The notes below the pieces were generated by a model. The model was not told the origin of the DNA and did not search any database. It saw only the letters and a list, made by a program, of their open reading frames with translations. Shown piece by piece: positions 32,807-42,185 of a stretch of DNA of 64,000 bases. Both the position numbers and the translations under genes were made by a program. Source of the DNA: Marivita sp030148515 (lineage in GTDB: Bacteria; Pseudomonadota; Alphaproteobacteria; Rhodobacterales; Rhodobacteraceae); NCBI RefSeq assembly GCF_048006345.1, contig NZ_CP180351.1:682001-746000 (forward strand). Reading direction: 5' to 3'. Every line of letters starts with the position of its first letter. Within the stretch, counting starts at the first letter, position 1.

Positions 32807-34383
32807 GTGGCGGCACCTGTGCCGATGGCGGTGGACAGGATGGCTTTGGCTGCGTCGGGGGTGCAGGTATCTCCGGACCATGCAACAAACCCGTCAGGGC
32901 GAACCAAGACGACACGCCTGTCCCAAGGGGTGAACCATGCCGCAAGGCAGGCCGGTGCGGTCAGGGGAATGTTCAGTGCCTCGGCTGCGTCCACAAACGC
33001 GGCTGCCGTGCTCGGATCTGCACAAAGCAGCGTGAAATCCGGGCCAAGCACATCCGCCACGTCGCGGCCTTCTGGTCCGGCAGGGGGCAGGTGATGCCCG
33101 GCGCGGGCGACAAAGCTGTGCGATCCTTTCGCGCTGGGCGTGCCACCGCTACCCGACACGATGGGCGAGCCTTCGTAGTTCGGTTCGAAATCCTCGACCC
33201 CGGAGGCACCTTCGGCACGGGCTTTCCACGCTGTCTCGAAGGCATCTTTGCCTTGGTCCGGGCTGTGATTGTTGAGGAATTCCCTGTCTTCGTGGATAAA
33301 GTTCTCGATGAAATCCCGTGCGGTCGAGGCAAAGACCGGCTGCCGCTCCGCACTGTAGCTGTCAAGCAGCGCGTCCGTGCCCCAACCCTTGATCGTTGCG
33401 GCCAGTTTCCAGCCCAGATTGCGGGCGTCCTCGAACCCGGTGTTGATCCCGTAACCACCATAGGGCGGGTGGCTGTGCGCCGCATCCCCCGCGATGAACG
33501 CGCGGCCCGCGCGATAGCTGTCGGCCAAAGACACACGCAGGTCCCAGAACCCGATATAGTCCAGATCAAGCGCGAACTCCTGACCCACGGCTTTGCGCAG
33601 CAGCCCTCGGAAATCGAAATTGTCGGTGGTCGTGCCGATGGGGACGGGGGCGTGGAAGAACCACGACAGCCCGTGATCGACCCGCCCGAAGAACAGCCAG
33701 TAGCCTTCGTAGTCGGGGTGCAGAACGTTGTAGAACGCCTTGCCCGGATAGCGCGTCAGCAGTTCGTGCAGCTCTTCCGACCGGAACACCAGAAGCGCCA
33801 TCAAGCGGTTGTGGTCAGACAAGGTCTCGCTGATCCCGGCGTGTTCGCGGACAAATGACCTGCTGCCATCGCAGCCGACGATGTACGACGCGTCGATCAC
33901 CTGCCGCCCGTCGCCATTGCGCTCTGCGATGGTCAGGCGAACACCCTCATCGGTCATCTCCAAAGCCTCGCCGGACCAACCGTAAAGCACCGTGATCTCG
34001 GGTATCTCGGCCACCCGCGCGCGTAGCACCCGTTCGGTGGCGTATTGAGGCAGCCGCGCGTTGGGCGCAAAGTAATAGTCTTTGACGTTCGACCGGTTCA
34101 GCCAGTCATAGGTGTAGTCCGACAGAAGCGTGCCATAGGCGGTCATCCCGCCAATGCCGCCGCCTTTTGGGATCGGATGGGCGCTGTGCAACTCGGCCTC
34201 GCAACCCCATGCGCGGAAATGCTCGGAGGTGCGCTGCGTCAGGTTCTGGCCTTTGGGGATTGGTTGCGGTTCCGGGTAGCGTTCCACGACGCAAACCCGG
34301 ATGCCGCGTTGACCCAGTTCGATGGCAAGGCCCAGCCCGACGGGGCCACCACCATTGATCACCACATCGTAGGGGCCGCTCAT
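32803..34383 (-). CDS. FAD-dependent aromatic hydroxylase (MhpA/PheA class A monooxygenase)
   Basis: A 526-residue group A flavoprotein hydroxylase. GGGPVGLGLAIELG (11-24) binds the ADP part of FAD. GCDGSRSFVR (170-179) is the DG motif contacting FAD and NADPH. FIAGDAAHSHPPYGGYG (from 296) is the GD motif for the ribityl chain. The extra C-terminal thioredoxin-like region (about 410-526) matches phenol- and 3-hydroxyphenylpropionate-hydroxylase relatives. It most likely adds a hydroxyl ortho to a phenolic OH. Overlaps on both sides (ATGA with ALDH, gtga with SDR) show tight coupling. The exact phenol is unknown. Confidence 0.87.
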   Translation of the reverse strand: MSGPYDVVINGGGPVGLGLAIELGQRGIRVCVVERYPEPQPIPKGQNLTQRTSEHFRAWGCEAELHSAHPIPKGGGIGGMTAYGTLLSDYTYDWLNRSNVKDYYFAPNARLPQYATERVLRARVAEIPEITVLYGWSGEALEMTDEGVRLTIAERNGDGRQVIDASYIVGCDGSRSFVREHAGISETLSDHNRLMALLVFRSEELHELLTRYPGKAFYNVLHPDYEGYWLFFGRVDHGLSWFFHAPVPIGTTTDNFDFRGLLRKAVGQEFALDLDYIGFWDLRVSLADSYRAGRAFIAGDAAHSHPPYGGYGINTGFEDARNLGWKLAATIKGWGTDALLDSYSAERQPVFASTARDFIENFIHEDREFLNNHSPDQGKDAFETAWKARAEGASGVEDFEPNYEGSPIVSGSGGTPSAKGSHSFVARAGHHLPPAGPEGRDVADVLGPDFTLLCADPSTAAAFVDAAEALNIPLTAPACLAAWFTPWDRRVVLVRPDGFVAWSGDTCTPDAAKAILSTAIGTGAAT

Positions 34384-35825
34384 GCGATCCCTCCCACACG
34401 TCCGGGTTCGGAATAGATGTGTTTGGTTTCGAGGAAGTCATAAAGCCCCTCTGGCCCATGCAAGCGCCCAAGGCCGGATTTGCCATAGCCGCCGGTTTCT
34501 GCTTCGGCGAAGAGCCTGAGATGCGAATTGATCCAGACCGTCCCGGCCCGGATCGCCCGCGCCATGCGCAAGGCGCGATGGTGGTCGGCAGTAAAGACCG
34601 ACGCGGCAAGGCCGTAAGCGGTGGCGTTGGCCTTTGCGACGGCTTCTTGTTCGTCAGCAAAGGTCTCGATCGACACGATGGGGCCAAACAGCTCTTCCTG
34701 CACCAGGGACGATGCGATGTTGTCGATGCGGAACAACGTCGGTGTCAGGAAGGCTGAGTCCGACAGCGGCGCACCTTTGAGAACGATCTCGCCCTCGTCG
34801 CCGGCCTGTTCGATCAGCCGTTCGATCCGCGCCCGATTGTCGAGGTCGATCAGCGATCCCATCTGGCTGTCTGGCTTGTCTCCGGGGCCGACGCGGACAG
34901 CCTGGAAGGCGGCGATGATGCAGCTCTCGAACTCTTTGGCGAGTGACTCGTGGACAAGGAACCTAGCCGCGGCGACGCAGATTTGCCCCGCCATTGCCAG
35001 CGCCCCGTGGGTCAGTTCATGCACGGCGCGGTCCAGATCGGCATCGGCGAAGATCACCGCAGGCGCCTTGCCGCCCAATTCCAGCCCCACGCGCTTCAGC
35101 GTCGGAGCGGCGGCGGCCATGATCGCCTGCCCGGTGCGGCTGCTGCCGGTAAAGCTGATGACGTCGATATCGGGAGACGCGGTCATGGCGCGGCCCACTT
35201 CGATGCCGTTTTCGTTGATGGAGTTGACCACACCTTTGGGCAGGGAGGGCGCCTCTGCGATGGCCTGCATGATCCGCGCATGCACCAGCGGCGTTTGGTG
35301 CGCGGGTTTGATGACCGCCGTACAGCCTGCCGCCAATGCGGGAGCAAGCGACCGCATGAGCAAGGTCACAGGCGCATTCCAGGGCACGATGATGCCTGCC
35401 ACACCTGCCGCTTCCCGATGGAACAGCGACAGGCTGCCCGGTGTAATTTCCTGCATGGAGCCGCGGATGTCGCGCGCGAGACCTGCGTAGTACCGGGTCT
35501 CGGAAATGGCGGCCATGGTTTCGCCCAAGGCTTCGGCGTGGATTTTGCCGTTTTCGGCCACCACCAGATCGGCGATCTCGTCCTTCGCCGCTTCAAGGCG
35601 GTTTGCGATTTCCAGCATCGCCTGGGCACGCAGGCGCGGGGCAGAGGCCCAATCGGTGCCGAAGAACGCAGTCCGTGCCGACGCCGCAGCGGCATTGGCC
35701 AGATCGGCGCTGCCGCGATGATACTGGCCCAATGAGGCCAACGTGGCCGGGTTGAGACTGTGGTCCAGTGGACCATCGCTGATCCATTCGCCACCGATGT
35801 AATGCCGTGCGGGATCATGGGTCAT
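34380..35825 (-). CDS. Aldehyde dehydrogenase family protein (first of three)
   Basis: A 481-residue NAD(P)-dependent aldehyde dehydrogenase oxidising an aldehyde to its acid. Catalytic Cys283 (GQICVAA), general base Glu249 (LELGGKAP) and oxyanion Asn150 (VPWNAP) are present. Length and spacing are normal. It follows the IclR gene by 28 bases and overlaps the FAD hydroxylase, so it belongs to the TAXI-TRAP operon. Given the TPP enzyme encoded divergently, the aldehyde could be the product of 2-oxo-acid decarboxylation; this is inference. Confidence 0.9.
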   Translation of the reverse strand: MTHDPARHYIGGEWISDGPLDHSLNPATLASLGQYHRGSADLANAAAASARTAFFGTDWASAPRLRAQAMLEIANRLEAAKDEIADLVVAENGKIHAEALGETMAAISETRYYAGLARDIRGSMQEITPGSLSLFHREAAGVAGIIVPWNAPVTLLMRSLAPALAAGCTAVIKPAHQTPLVHARIMQAIAEAPSLPKGVVNSINENGIEVGRAMTASPDIDVISFTGSSRTGQAIMAAAAPTLKRVGLELGGKAPAVIFADADLDRAVHELTHGALAMAGQICVAAARFLVHESLAKEFESCIIAAFQAVRVGPGDKPDSQMGSLIDLDNRARIERLIEQAGDEGEIVLKGAPLSDSAFLTPTLFRIDNIASSLVQEELFGPIVSIETFADEQEAVAKANATAYGLAASVFTADHHRALRMARAIRAGTVWINSHLRLFAEAETGGYGKSGLGRLHGPEGLYDFLETKHIYSEPGRVGGIA

Positions 35826-35853
35826 GGGGGTCTTTCTCCGGGTCAGTCATTGT

Positions 35854-36627
35854 TCAGGCGCTTGCGCGGGTGGCTGGCTGGGCGAGCGCGTCCGAGATCA
35901 ACTCGGCGCGGTCACGGATGCTGTCGCGCAGCGCGGCAAGCTGGTCTTTGGTCAGGTTGGCTTCTTCGGTCGACAGGCACAGCGCGCCGATGGGTGTGCC
36001 GTCGCCCGCAAGGATCGGGGCCGCGACCCCGACAAGGCCCGGCGTCACTTCGCCATGGGCGGTGGCGACCCGGTCACGGCGGATGTGTTTCAACTCGGTC
36101 AGCACGGCATCTTTGGTGGTCCCGATGCCCGAAGTGACAAAGGCGTCGAGATAGTCGCTGACCAGCGCCGCGCGCTCTTTCGGCGGCAGGAAGGCGACGA
36201 TGGCCCGGCTCACGGCACCTTTGCCAATCGGCATCGGACGACCACGCGGATAAGAGGAGCGCGGTTCCGGTGCCGATACTTCGGAGGCCACGCAGAGCAT
36301 CTTCTGCCCGTAGAAGCGCAGGACAAACGCGGATCCGACGAACGCCTCGGCCAGCGCCTTGAGATGCGGGTCCGAGGCTGCGATCAGGGGATCGGAGCGG
36401 CGCATGAGGAAATCAAGCTCGGTCACGCGCGGACCAAGCGTGTAGCCTGATTGGGGCAGCGACACGAGGTAGCCCGCATCCTTGAGGGTCTTGAGGTAGC
36501 GGTACAGCGTCGGGCGCGAAAACCCCAAGGCCTGCATCATGTCCTCGGGTGTCCATTCGGAATGATCCTCGGAAAACAATCCAAGGATTGCCAGCAACCG
36601 TTCTCCTGATCCCGACACCGAGGTCAT
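35854..36627 (-). CDS. IclR-family transcriptional regulator
   Basis: A 257-residue IclR protein: winged helix (about 8-65, SGERLLAILGLF and FSRPTLYRYLKTLKDAGYL) and effector domain with PIGKGAVSRAIVAFL and the GLVGVAAPI strand. Its ATG overlaps the TRAP permease stop, so it is encoded inside the operon it presumably controls; such embedded regulators suggest feedback on the catabolic genes. Confidence 0.88.
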   Translation of the reverse strand: MTSVSGSGERLLAILGLFSEDHSEWTPEDMMQALGFSRPTLYRYLKTLKDAGYLVSLPQSGYTLGPRVTELDFLMRRSDPLIAASDPHLKALAEAFVGSAFVLRFYGQKMLCVASEVSAPEPRSSYPRGRPMPIGKGAVSRAIVAFLPPKERAALVSDYLDAFVTSGIGTTKDAVLTELKHIRRDRVATAHGEVTPGLVGVAAPILAGDGTPIGALCLSTEEANLTKDQLAALRDSIRDRAELISDALAQPATRASA

Positions 36628-38543
36628 GGCGCGGTCTCCTGTGTTGCGGCTGCGGTCCGGCTGCGGATCATTTCAGACACGATCAGCGCAATCCCCATTG
36701 CGACGCCGATGGCATCGGTCACGATCGCTCCATCAAACGCGCCCGCTGGGACAAGGGCCATCAAACCCGCAACGATAAACAAGCCACGTTTTGTCAGCGA
36801 CAACCGGTCGACGAAATAGCCCGCAAGCGCCGCCGAGACCAGCCAGACGCCAAGGCTTGCAGTGATCGCAGCAAAGATGATTTCGGTGGGTTCTCCGATC
36901 AGGATCAGCGACGGGCTGAACACGAACAGCACCGGGATCACGTACGCGGCCCAGCCAAACCGCATCGCGGCCCAGCCTGTGGCCATGGCTGGGGCCTTGG
37001 CAATCGCGGCGGCGGCAAAAGCGGCCATGGCGATGGGGGGCGTGATCATCGACATCATGCCGAAATAAAGCACGTAAAGATGCGCTGCGATGGGTTCGAT
37101 CCCCACTTCGATGAGCGCAGGGGCCACAAGGGCGGCAAGCAGCACGTAGACGCCCAAGGTGGGCAGGCCCATGCCAAGGATGATGCAGACAATGGCCGAC
37201 AGCGCTAAGAGCAGAGCCGCGCTGCCGCCCCCCACCTGCACCAGCGCATAGGTCAGGTTGAAGCTGAGTCCGGTGATGTTGAGCACGCCGATCACCATGC
37301 CGGACGCGGCCGAGATCAGCAGGATTTCGACAACCCCATGCCCGGTGCGGGCAAAGCTGCCGAACAACGCGCGGATGGTCGGACGGACACCGCGATAGCC
37401 AAAGACAAGCGCGGTACCGCAAAGTGCCAGCGCTGACCAGAGGGCTGCGCGCTCCGGCTGGTAGCGCAGCCAGAACAGCAGGTAGATCAACACGGCAAAG
37501 GCGGTGGCAAAGTGCAGACCAACAAGCACAGTGCTTTTGGCGGGGATCTCGGATTCCGGCACGCGCTTGATACCAAGCTTTGCCGCTTCAAGATCCGCCT
37601 GAATGAACAGAGCCACGTAATACAGGATCGCGGGCAAGAGCGCTGCCATCACGATCTGGCTGTAGGGAATGGCCAGAAACTCGGCCATGAGAAACGCCGA
37701 CGCGCCCATGACGGGCGGCATCAGTTGCCCGCCGGTCGACGCAACCGCTTCAATCGCGCCCGCCTTGTGCGCCGGATAGCCATCGCGTTTGATCATCGGA
37801 ATGGTGACCACGCCTGTCCCGACGACGTTGGCCACGGCTGAACCCGAGATCGACCCGAAGAGTTCAGAGGCCAGAACCGAGATCTTCATCGATCCACCGC
37901 GGAACCGGCCCATTCCGATCATCGCGGCATCAGTGAAGAACTGCGATCCGCCCGTGATGCCCAAAAGAACGCCGAACAGAATGAACGCGATCACGACAGT
38001 GGCCGCCACCGACATCGGCAACCCCAGCACGCCATTGGAATCGACGGCCAGATAGCCCGCCAGCAGTTGCCAGTTCTGAGGCCGCCCCTGAAGCCGACCG
38101 GGGATCAGGTCTCCGAACAGCGCGTAAAGCAGGAACGCCGAAATGATCAGCAAAAGCGCCCAACCTGTTGCCCGCCGCAATGTTTCGAGCAACAGAACAA
38201 TGATGATCACGCTGGTGATCCAAAGCTCGGGTGGTCGGGCAAAGATCATCAACACTAGATCGGGATACGCCACTGCAACATAACCCAGCGCGGCCATTGA
38301 AAGACTCGCAAGCACGAGGTCGTAAAGCGGCACATCCTCGCGGTCGGTCCCGCGCCGCGCGGGAAGGGTCAGAAAGGCGAGTGGCAGGGCGAAGAACAGC
38401 ACGCCCGCGAAGAATTGTTGTGGGTAAAGGTCCAGCCCCAGCTTGCGCTGCACAGACAATGCCCAGCCGACCGCCAGCAGAACAAGGCAGGCGGCAAAAA
38501 CGTCGGCCAATGGCTTGGCAAGGCGCGCGGGCAGGGCGGGCAT
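36624..38543 (-). CDS. TRAP transporter fused permease (TAXI type, 4TM/12TM)
   Basis: A 639-residue inner-membrane permease with DctQ-like and DctM-like parts fused, about 16-18 membrane segments, as in TAXI systems. Recognisable DctM blocks are GSISGSAVANVVGTGVVTIP, AGAIEAVASTGGQLMPPVMG and the C-terminal MGLPTLGVYVLLAALVAP. It uses ion gradients to import an organic acid delivered by the binding protein encoded 77 bases upstream. Overlap with IclR (four bases) places all in one operon. Confidence 0.92.
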   Translation of the reverse strand: MPALPARLAKPLADVFAACLVLLAVGWALSVQRKLGLDLYPQQFFAGVLFFALPLAFLTLPARRGTDREDVPLYDLVLASLSMAALGYVAVAYPDLVLMIFARPPELWITSVIIIVLLLETLRRATGWALLLIISAFLLYALFGDLIPGRLQGRPQNWQLLAGYLAVDSNGVLGLPMSVAATVVIAFILFGVLLGITGGSQFFTDAAMIGMGRFRGGSMKISVLASELFGSISGSAVANVVGTGVVTIPMIKRDGYPAHKAGAIEAVASTGGQLMPPVMGASAFLMAEFLAIPYSQIVMAALLPAILYYVALFIQADLEAAKLGIKRVPESEIPAKSTVLVGLHFATAFAVLIYLLFWLRYQPERAALWSALALCGTALVFGYRGVRPTIRALFGSFARTGHGVVEILLISAASGMVIGVLNITGLSFNLTYALVQVGGGSAALLLALSAIVCIILGMGLPTLGVYVLLAALVAPALIEVGIEPIAAHLYVLYFGMMSMITPPIAMAAFAAAAIAKAPAMATGWAAMRFGWAAYVIPVLFVFSPSLILIGEPTEIIFAAITASLGVWLVSAALAGYFVDRLSLTKRGLFIVAGLMALVPAGAFDGAIVTDAIGVAMGIALIVSEMIRSRTAAATQETAP

Positions 38544-38620
38544 GGCGATGATGGTGTCCTAAATCATGCAGGCATGGGCAGTGTCAGCGCGCGCCACAAG
38601 CGGGCGCGCGCCGACATCCC

Positions 38621-39571
38621 TCAGTTCAGTCCGACTTCTGCGAAAAAGCGCTCGGCTCCGGGATGGTAGGGCGCTGCTCCGGGCGTGCCGCGCATGTCTG
38701 CCGGTTTGAATGCGCGGAACGGCGGGAACGTGTCGACCATCACTTGGGCGTTTTCGTAGATCGCCTTGGTCATGGCATAGACCACATCATCGGACGCACC
38801 TGCATGGGTGAAGATCACCTGCGGGAAGGCGATATAGACCGTGTCCTCCAGAACGCCGGGCATGGATCCCGCGGGCAACGTGGTGAAGAACGCGGTCGGC
38901 CAATGTTCGCGCGCCGCAGCCAAGGCGGCATCGCTGTCATCCTCGACCCCAAGCGCACGCAGACCGCCCACGGCGGCATCCGCCTCGCGGACCTTGCCGG
39001 CACCGTGGGCAAAAATGAACCCAACGGTGTCACCGGCCATAAAGGCATCGGCCCCGGCGACCACGCTCGCGACCGAGACTTTCTCCACGTCGTCGCGGGT
39101 CATGCCTGCGGTGGCGTAGAAGGCCGAAAGCTGCGGCAGGATGGTGTTCTGCGCGGTGTAACCATCGGTCATCGGCTGACCCTTGAGGTCGGACACCTTC
39201 ATGATGTCGCTGTCCGCACGGACAAAGATCGCTTCGACCAGTGGCATTAGATGCGCGACGACACGCAGGTTGGGGTGGGCGCGCCCGTCCCACCAGGCGT
39301 CACCGGTGAGGGCGTAATCAACCTCTTGCAGGTTCGCCACGCCAAATTCGATGCCGCCCTGATCAATGAACGGAATGAACTGGTTGGGGCTGGTCGCGGG
39401 CTGGATCGTGGTGTTCAGCCCGGCGGCGTTGGCGGCATTCGCCACGGCTGTGCCGATGTTGTGAAACAGCGATCCGGGGTTCGATGTGGCGATGCCGACA
39501 TTCTGCGCGCTGGCCGATGTGGCAAGGGTCGCGCCTAGGAATACCGCCGCCGCGGTGAGTAGCGTCTTCAT
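38621..39571 (-). CDS. TAXI-family TRAP transporter substrate-binding protein
   Basis: A 316-residue periplasmic binding protein with a Sec signal (TLLTAAAVFLGATLATSASA). The mature part has the TAXI pattern VGIATSNPGSLFHNIGTAVA and SPNQFIPFIDQGGIEFGVAN. The start is the ATG at 39571 with GGGAGG upstream; the frame continues open far upstream without coding character. TAXI systems often carry glutamate/2-oxoglutarate-like or aromatic carboxylates; the ligand is not readable. First gene of the operon ending in the SDR. Confidence 0.9.
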   Translation of the reverse strand: MKTLLTAAAVFLGATLATSASAQNVGIATSNPGSLFHNIGTAVANAANAAGLNTTIQPATSPNQFIPFIDQGGIEFGVANLQEVDYALTGDAWWDGRAHPNLRVVAHLMPLVEAIFVRADSDIMKVSDLKGQPMTDGYTAQNTILPQLSAFYATAGMTRDDVEKVSVASVVAGADAFMAGDTVGFIFAHGAGKVREADAAVGGLRALGVEDDSDAALAAAREHWPTAFFTTLPAGSMPGVLEDTVYIAFPQVIFTHAGASDDVVYAMTKAIYENAQVMVDTFPPFRAFKPADMRGTPGAAPYHPGAERFFAEVGLN

Positions 39572-39591
39572 GGTTGTCCTCCCAAATGTGG

Positions 39592-39625
39592 TTCTCGTTT
39601 GGGTTAGAATCCCAATTATTGAGAA
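39592..39625. promoter_or_regulatory. Nested inverted repeat between divergent operons
   Basis: TTCTC (39592-39596) and GAGAA (39621-39625) flank an inner GGG/CCC pair in the 111-bp gap between the TAXI gene and the TPP-enzyme gene. The symmetry and position suggest an operator for the IclR protein encoded in the operon. The repeat is imperfect, so this is tentative. Confidence 0.3.
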
Positions 39626-39682
39626 TAAGTTGACTTTACGAAGGGGCAGCGGAATATCAAGCCTGAGATTCAGGGAGGATGT

Positions 39683-41377
39683 ATGTTTGAAGATCAGGCC
39701 CGGCCAAAAACCGGAGGTGAGGCCCTTCTGACGGCCCTGAAGGCGTGCAGAATAGACTATCTGTTTGCCAATGCAGGAACGGATTTTCCGCCGATAATCG
39801 AAGGGCTTGCGCGTCTTTCTGAAAGCGATGTGCCAACTCCGGTGACGGTCCCGCACGAAACGGCGGGTATGGCGATGGCACATGGGCATTGGCTGGTCAC
39901 CGGGCGGCCACAGGCGGTGATGGTGCATGTGAATGTCGGGTTGGCGAATGCCGTGATGGGTGTGATCAACGCCGCATCTGACAATGTTCCGGTGTTTGTG
40001 CTGTCCGGGCGCACGCCCTTGACGGAATCGGGGCGCAAAGGCGGGCGGATGACGCCGATCCAGTACGGTCAGGAAATGTACGACCAGACCAGTCTGGTGC
40101 GCGATGTGGTCAAGTTCGACTACGAATTGCGCTATCCTGAACAGGCGGACAGCGTGACCAAACGGGCGGCGTCCCTGATGACCAGCGCGCCCGAGGGGCC
40201 GGTCTATATGAGCCTGCCGAAAGAGCCGTTGACCGAGGCGTTGCCGGAAGGCTTCGCGCCAGCGCCGCTGCCCGCCACCGCAACTCCCGCTTTGCCGGAT
40301 ACGGATGCGATAGCGACATTGGCGGCGTGGATTGCCGAGGCTCAGTCTCCGGTGGTCCTGTGCCAGCGCGGCGATCCGCAGGGCAGGGTGTCGGCGCTTC
40401 TGTCGCGCTGTGCCGAGGCGTTCGGATTGGCGGTGGCCGAACCGTTCAGCATCCGTAACGTCTTGGCTTCGGACGATCCGGTACTTTTGGGCTATAATCC
40501 CAAGGCCGCCACGGCAGAGGCCGATCTGGTGATCGTTCTGGACAGCGGTGTGCCGTGGATCGAGGCCGTCAGCGCACCCGGACAGGCAACCCGCGTTGTG
40601 CACATCGGCCCGGACCCGCTCTTCCGCCGGATGCCAGTGCGTGGGTATCAGACCGATCTGGCGATCACCTCCGATCCGGCGATGGCGCTTGAGGCGCTCT
40701 TGGCGATCACTCCTGACGCTTCCGCGTCTGCGCGACGGGCAAATGTGCACGCCAAGGTCGCAACAACCCGCGATGCGAAACCAAAACCGGATGCGGGTGG
40801 TGATGGCCCGATGACCGCCGAATGGATGAGCGCCTGCATCTCGGACATCATGGATGAGAGCGCTGTCGCGTTCTCGGAATTGGGTCTCTTACTGCCACAT
40901 ATGACCCTAAAAGGTCCGAACCGCGTGTTCTCCAATGTGCATGCAGGCGGCTTGGGCTGGGCCATGCCTGCTGCTCTGGGCGCACAACTGGCGGACCGGG
41001 ACCGTCTGGTGATCGCCTGCGTGGGCGACGGGTCGTACATGTTCGCCAACCCTGTCGCTTGCCACCAGATCGCCGAGGCGCTGGGCCTGCCGATCCTGAC
41101 GATCATCAAGAACAACGCCATGTGGAACGCGGTGCGGCGTTCGGTGGTCAAAGGCTATCCCGATGGCGCGGCGGTGCGGCAGAACCGCATCCCGCTCACC
41201 TCGCTTGAGCCATTGCCGGACTTCACGCAGGTGGCCAAAGCCAGCCGCGCGCATGCTGAACGCATCGAGCGGGGCGCAGACCTGCCCGATGCCTTGCGCC
41301 GCGCGGTCGAGATCATTCGCACTGAGCGCCGTCAGGTCTTGCTAGACCTATCGGTCGCCGCGTCGGACGATCATTGA
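39683..41377 (+). CDS. TPP-dependent enzyme of the acetolactate synthase/benzoylformate decarboxylase superfamily
   Basis: A 564-residue thiamine diphosphate enzyme with the three-domain acetohydroxyacid-synthase fold. Glu59 (VPHETAG) is the cofactor-activating glutamate. The Mg-TPP motif runs from Gly448-Asp-Gly (GDGSYMFANP, ending IIKNN at about 478). The FAD region of true acetolactate synthase is poorly kept, and there is no small regulatory subunit gene, so a biosynthetic AHAS is unlikely. In this aromatic-catabolism setting a benzoylformate-type decarboxylase or aldehyde lyase is more likely. It is coupled to the TauE gene and divergent from the TAXI operon. Confidence 0.8.
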   Translation: MFEDQARPKTGGEALLTALKACRIDYLFANAGTDFPPIIEGLARLSESDVPTPVTVPHETAGMAMAHGHWLVTGRPQAVMVHVNVGLANAVMGVINAASDNVPVFVLSGRTPLTESGRKGGRMTPIQYGQEMYDQTSLVRDVVKFDYELRYPEQADSVTKRAASLMTSAPEGPVYMSLPKEPLTEALPEGFAPAPLPATATPALPDTDAIATLAAWIAEAQSPVVLCQRGDPQGRVSALLSRCAEAFGLAVAEPFSIRNVLASDDPVLLGYNPKAATAEADLVIVLDSGVPWIEAVSAPGQATRVVHIGPDPLFRRMPVRGYQTDLAITSDPAMALEALLAITPDASASARRANVHAKVATTRDAKPKPDAGGDGPMTAEWMSACISDIMDESAVAFSELGLLLPHMTLKGPNRVFSNVHAGGLGWAMPAALGAQLADRDRLVIACVGDGSYMFANPVACHQIAEALGLPILTIIKNNAMWNAVRRSVVKGYPDGAAVRQNRIPLTSLEPLPDFTQVAKASRAHAERIERGADLPDALRRAVEIIRTERRQVLLDLSVAASDDH

Positions 41378-42126
41378 TGGACCCGGCATCGCTGGCCTTT
41401 GCCTTTGTCGGCATCCTGTTGGGCGGGTTCCTCAAGGGGGCGACCGGGGCAGGCGCGCCTGTGATAGGTGTGCCGGTGCTGGCCATCGTGTTCGATGTCC
41501 CGAAAGCGGTGGCGATCTTTTCGGTGCTGAACCTCTGTACCAATATCTGGCAAGGCTGGGCCTTCCGCTCCGAGATTACAGAACACCGCTTGACCTGGAC
41601 CTTCGCGCTGATGGGCGCAGTTGGGGCGGCCGTTGGTTCGGTGCTGTTGGCCACGTTGCCGGTGCCACTTTTGATGGCGTCGTTGGCTTTGGTGGTCTTT
41701 GCCTATATCGGCTTGCGGCTGTCGCGGCCCAACTGGCATTTGTCGCGCGAACGCGGCCGGCAGATGGGACCGTATGTCGGTCTGATTGGCGGCGTCATGC
41801 AGGGGGCGGGCGGGCTGTCGGCGCCAGTGTCCATCACCTTTCTCAACGCGCTGAATCTGCCGCGCAAAGAGTTCATCGCGACGATTGCGATTTTCTTTCT
41901 GGCCATGTCGCTCACGCAGGTGCCCGCGCTCTGGACGCTTGGCATCCTGACATTGGACCGGTTGCTGCTTGCGTTTCTTGCGCTGATCCCGATGTTTCTG
42001 GGCATTCCCATCGGATCATGGGCGGCGCGGTTCCTGTCGAAACAGGCATTCGACCGGTTGATCCTGTCGCTCTTGGCGGTGATCGCGGTCAAACTGATCT
42101 GGGACGCGGCGCAAGCGGGGCTTTGA
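41377..42126 (+). CDS. TauE/SafE-family membrane exporter
   Basis: A 249-residue membrane protein with about eight segments of the TauE/SafE (DUF81) family, with the internal repeat seen as GGFLKGATGAGAPVIGVP and GGVMQGAGGLSAPVSITF. Its ATG overlaps the TPP-enzyme stop (tgATG). Family members export sulfite, sulfoacetate or other organic anions; here it probably moves a product or by-product of the neighbouring pathway. Sulfonate chemistry is possible but no sulfonatase is present. Confidence 0.82.
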   Translation: MDPASLAFAFVGILLGGFLKGATGAGAPVIGVPVLAIVFDVPKAVAIFSVLNLCTNIWQGWAFRSEITEHRLTWTFALMGAVGAAVGSVLLATLPVPLLMASLALVVFAYIGLRLSRPNWHLSRERGRQMGPYVGLIGGVMQGAGGLSAPVSITFLNALNLPRKEFIATIAIFFLAMSLTQVPALWTLGILTLDRLLLAFLALIPMFLGIPIGSWAARFLSKQAFDRLILSLLAVIAVKLIWDAAQAGL

Positions 42127-42139
42127 CCCCCAATGCAAA

Positions 42140-42163
42140 ACGCCACCCCGGGTGGGGTGGCGT
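42140..42163. terminator. Bidirectional terminator between TauE and flotillin genes
   Basis: ACGCCACCCC pairs perfectly with GGGGTGGCGT across a four-base loop. On the minus strand the stem is followed by TTTGCATTG, giving a fair T-run for the flotillin transcript. It separates two convergent units. Confidence 0.75.
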
Positions 42164-42185
42164 GCTTACGTAAACCGCTGATGTC

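Noticed and set aside
39572..40750. Upstream extension of the TAXI binding-protein frame
   Set aside because: The signal peptide and RBS place the start at 39571; the extension is Arg/His-rich antisense of the TPP-enzyme gene.
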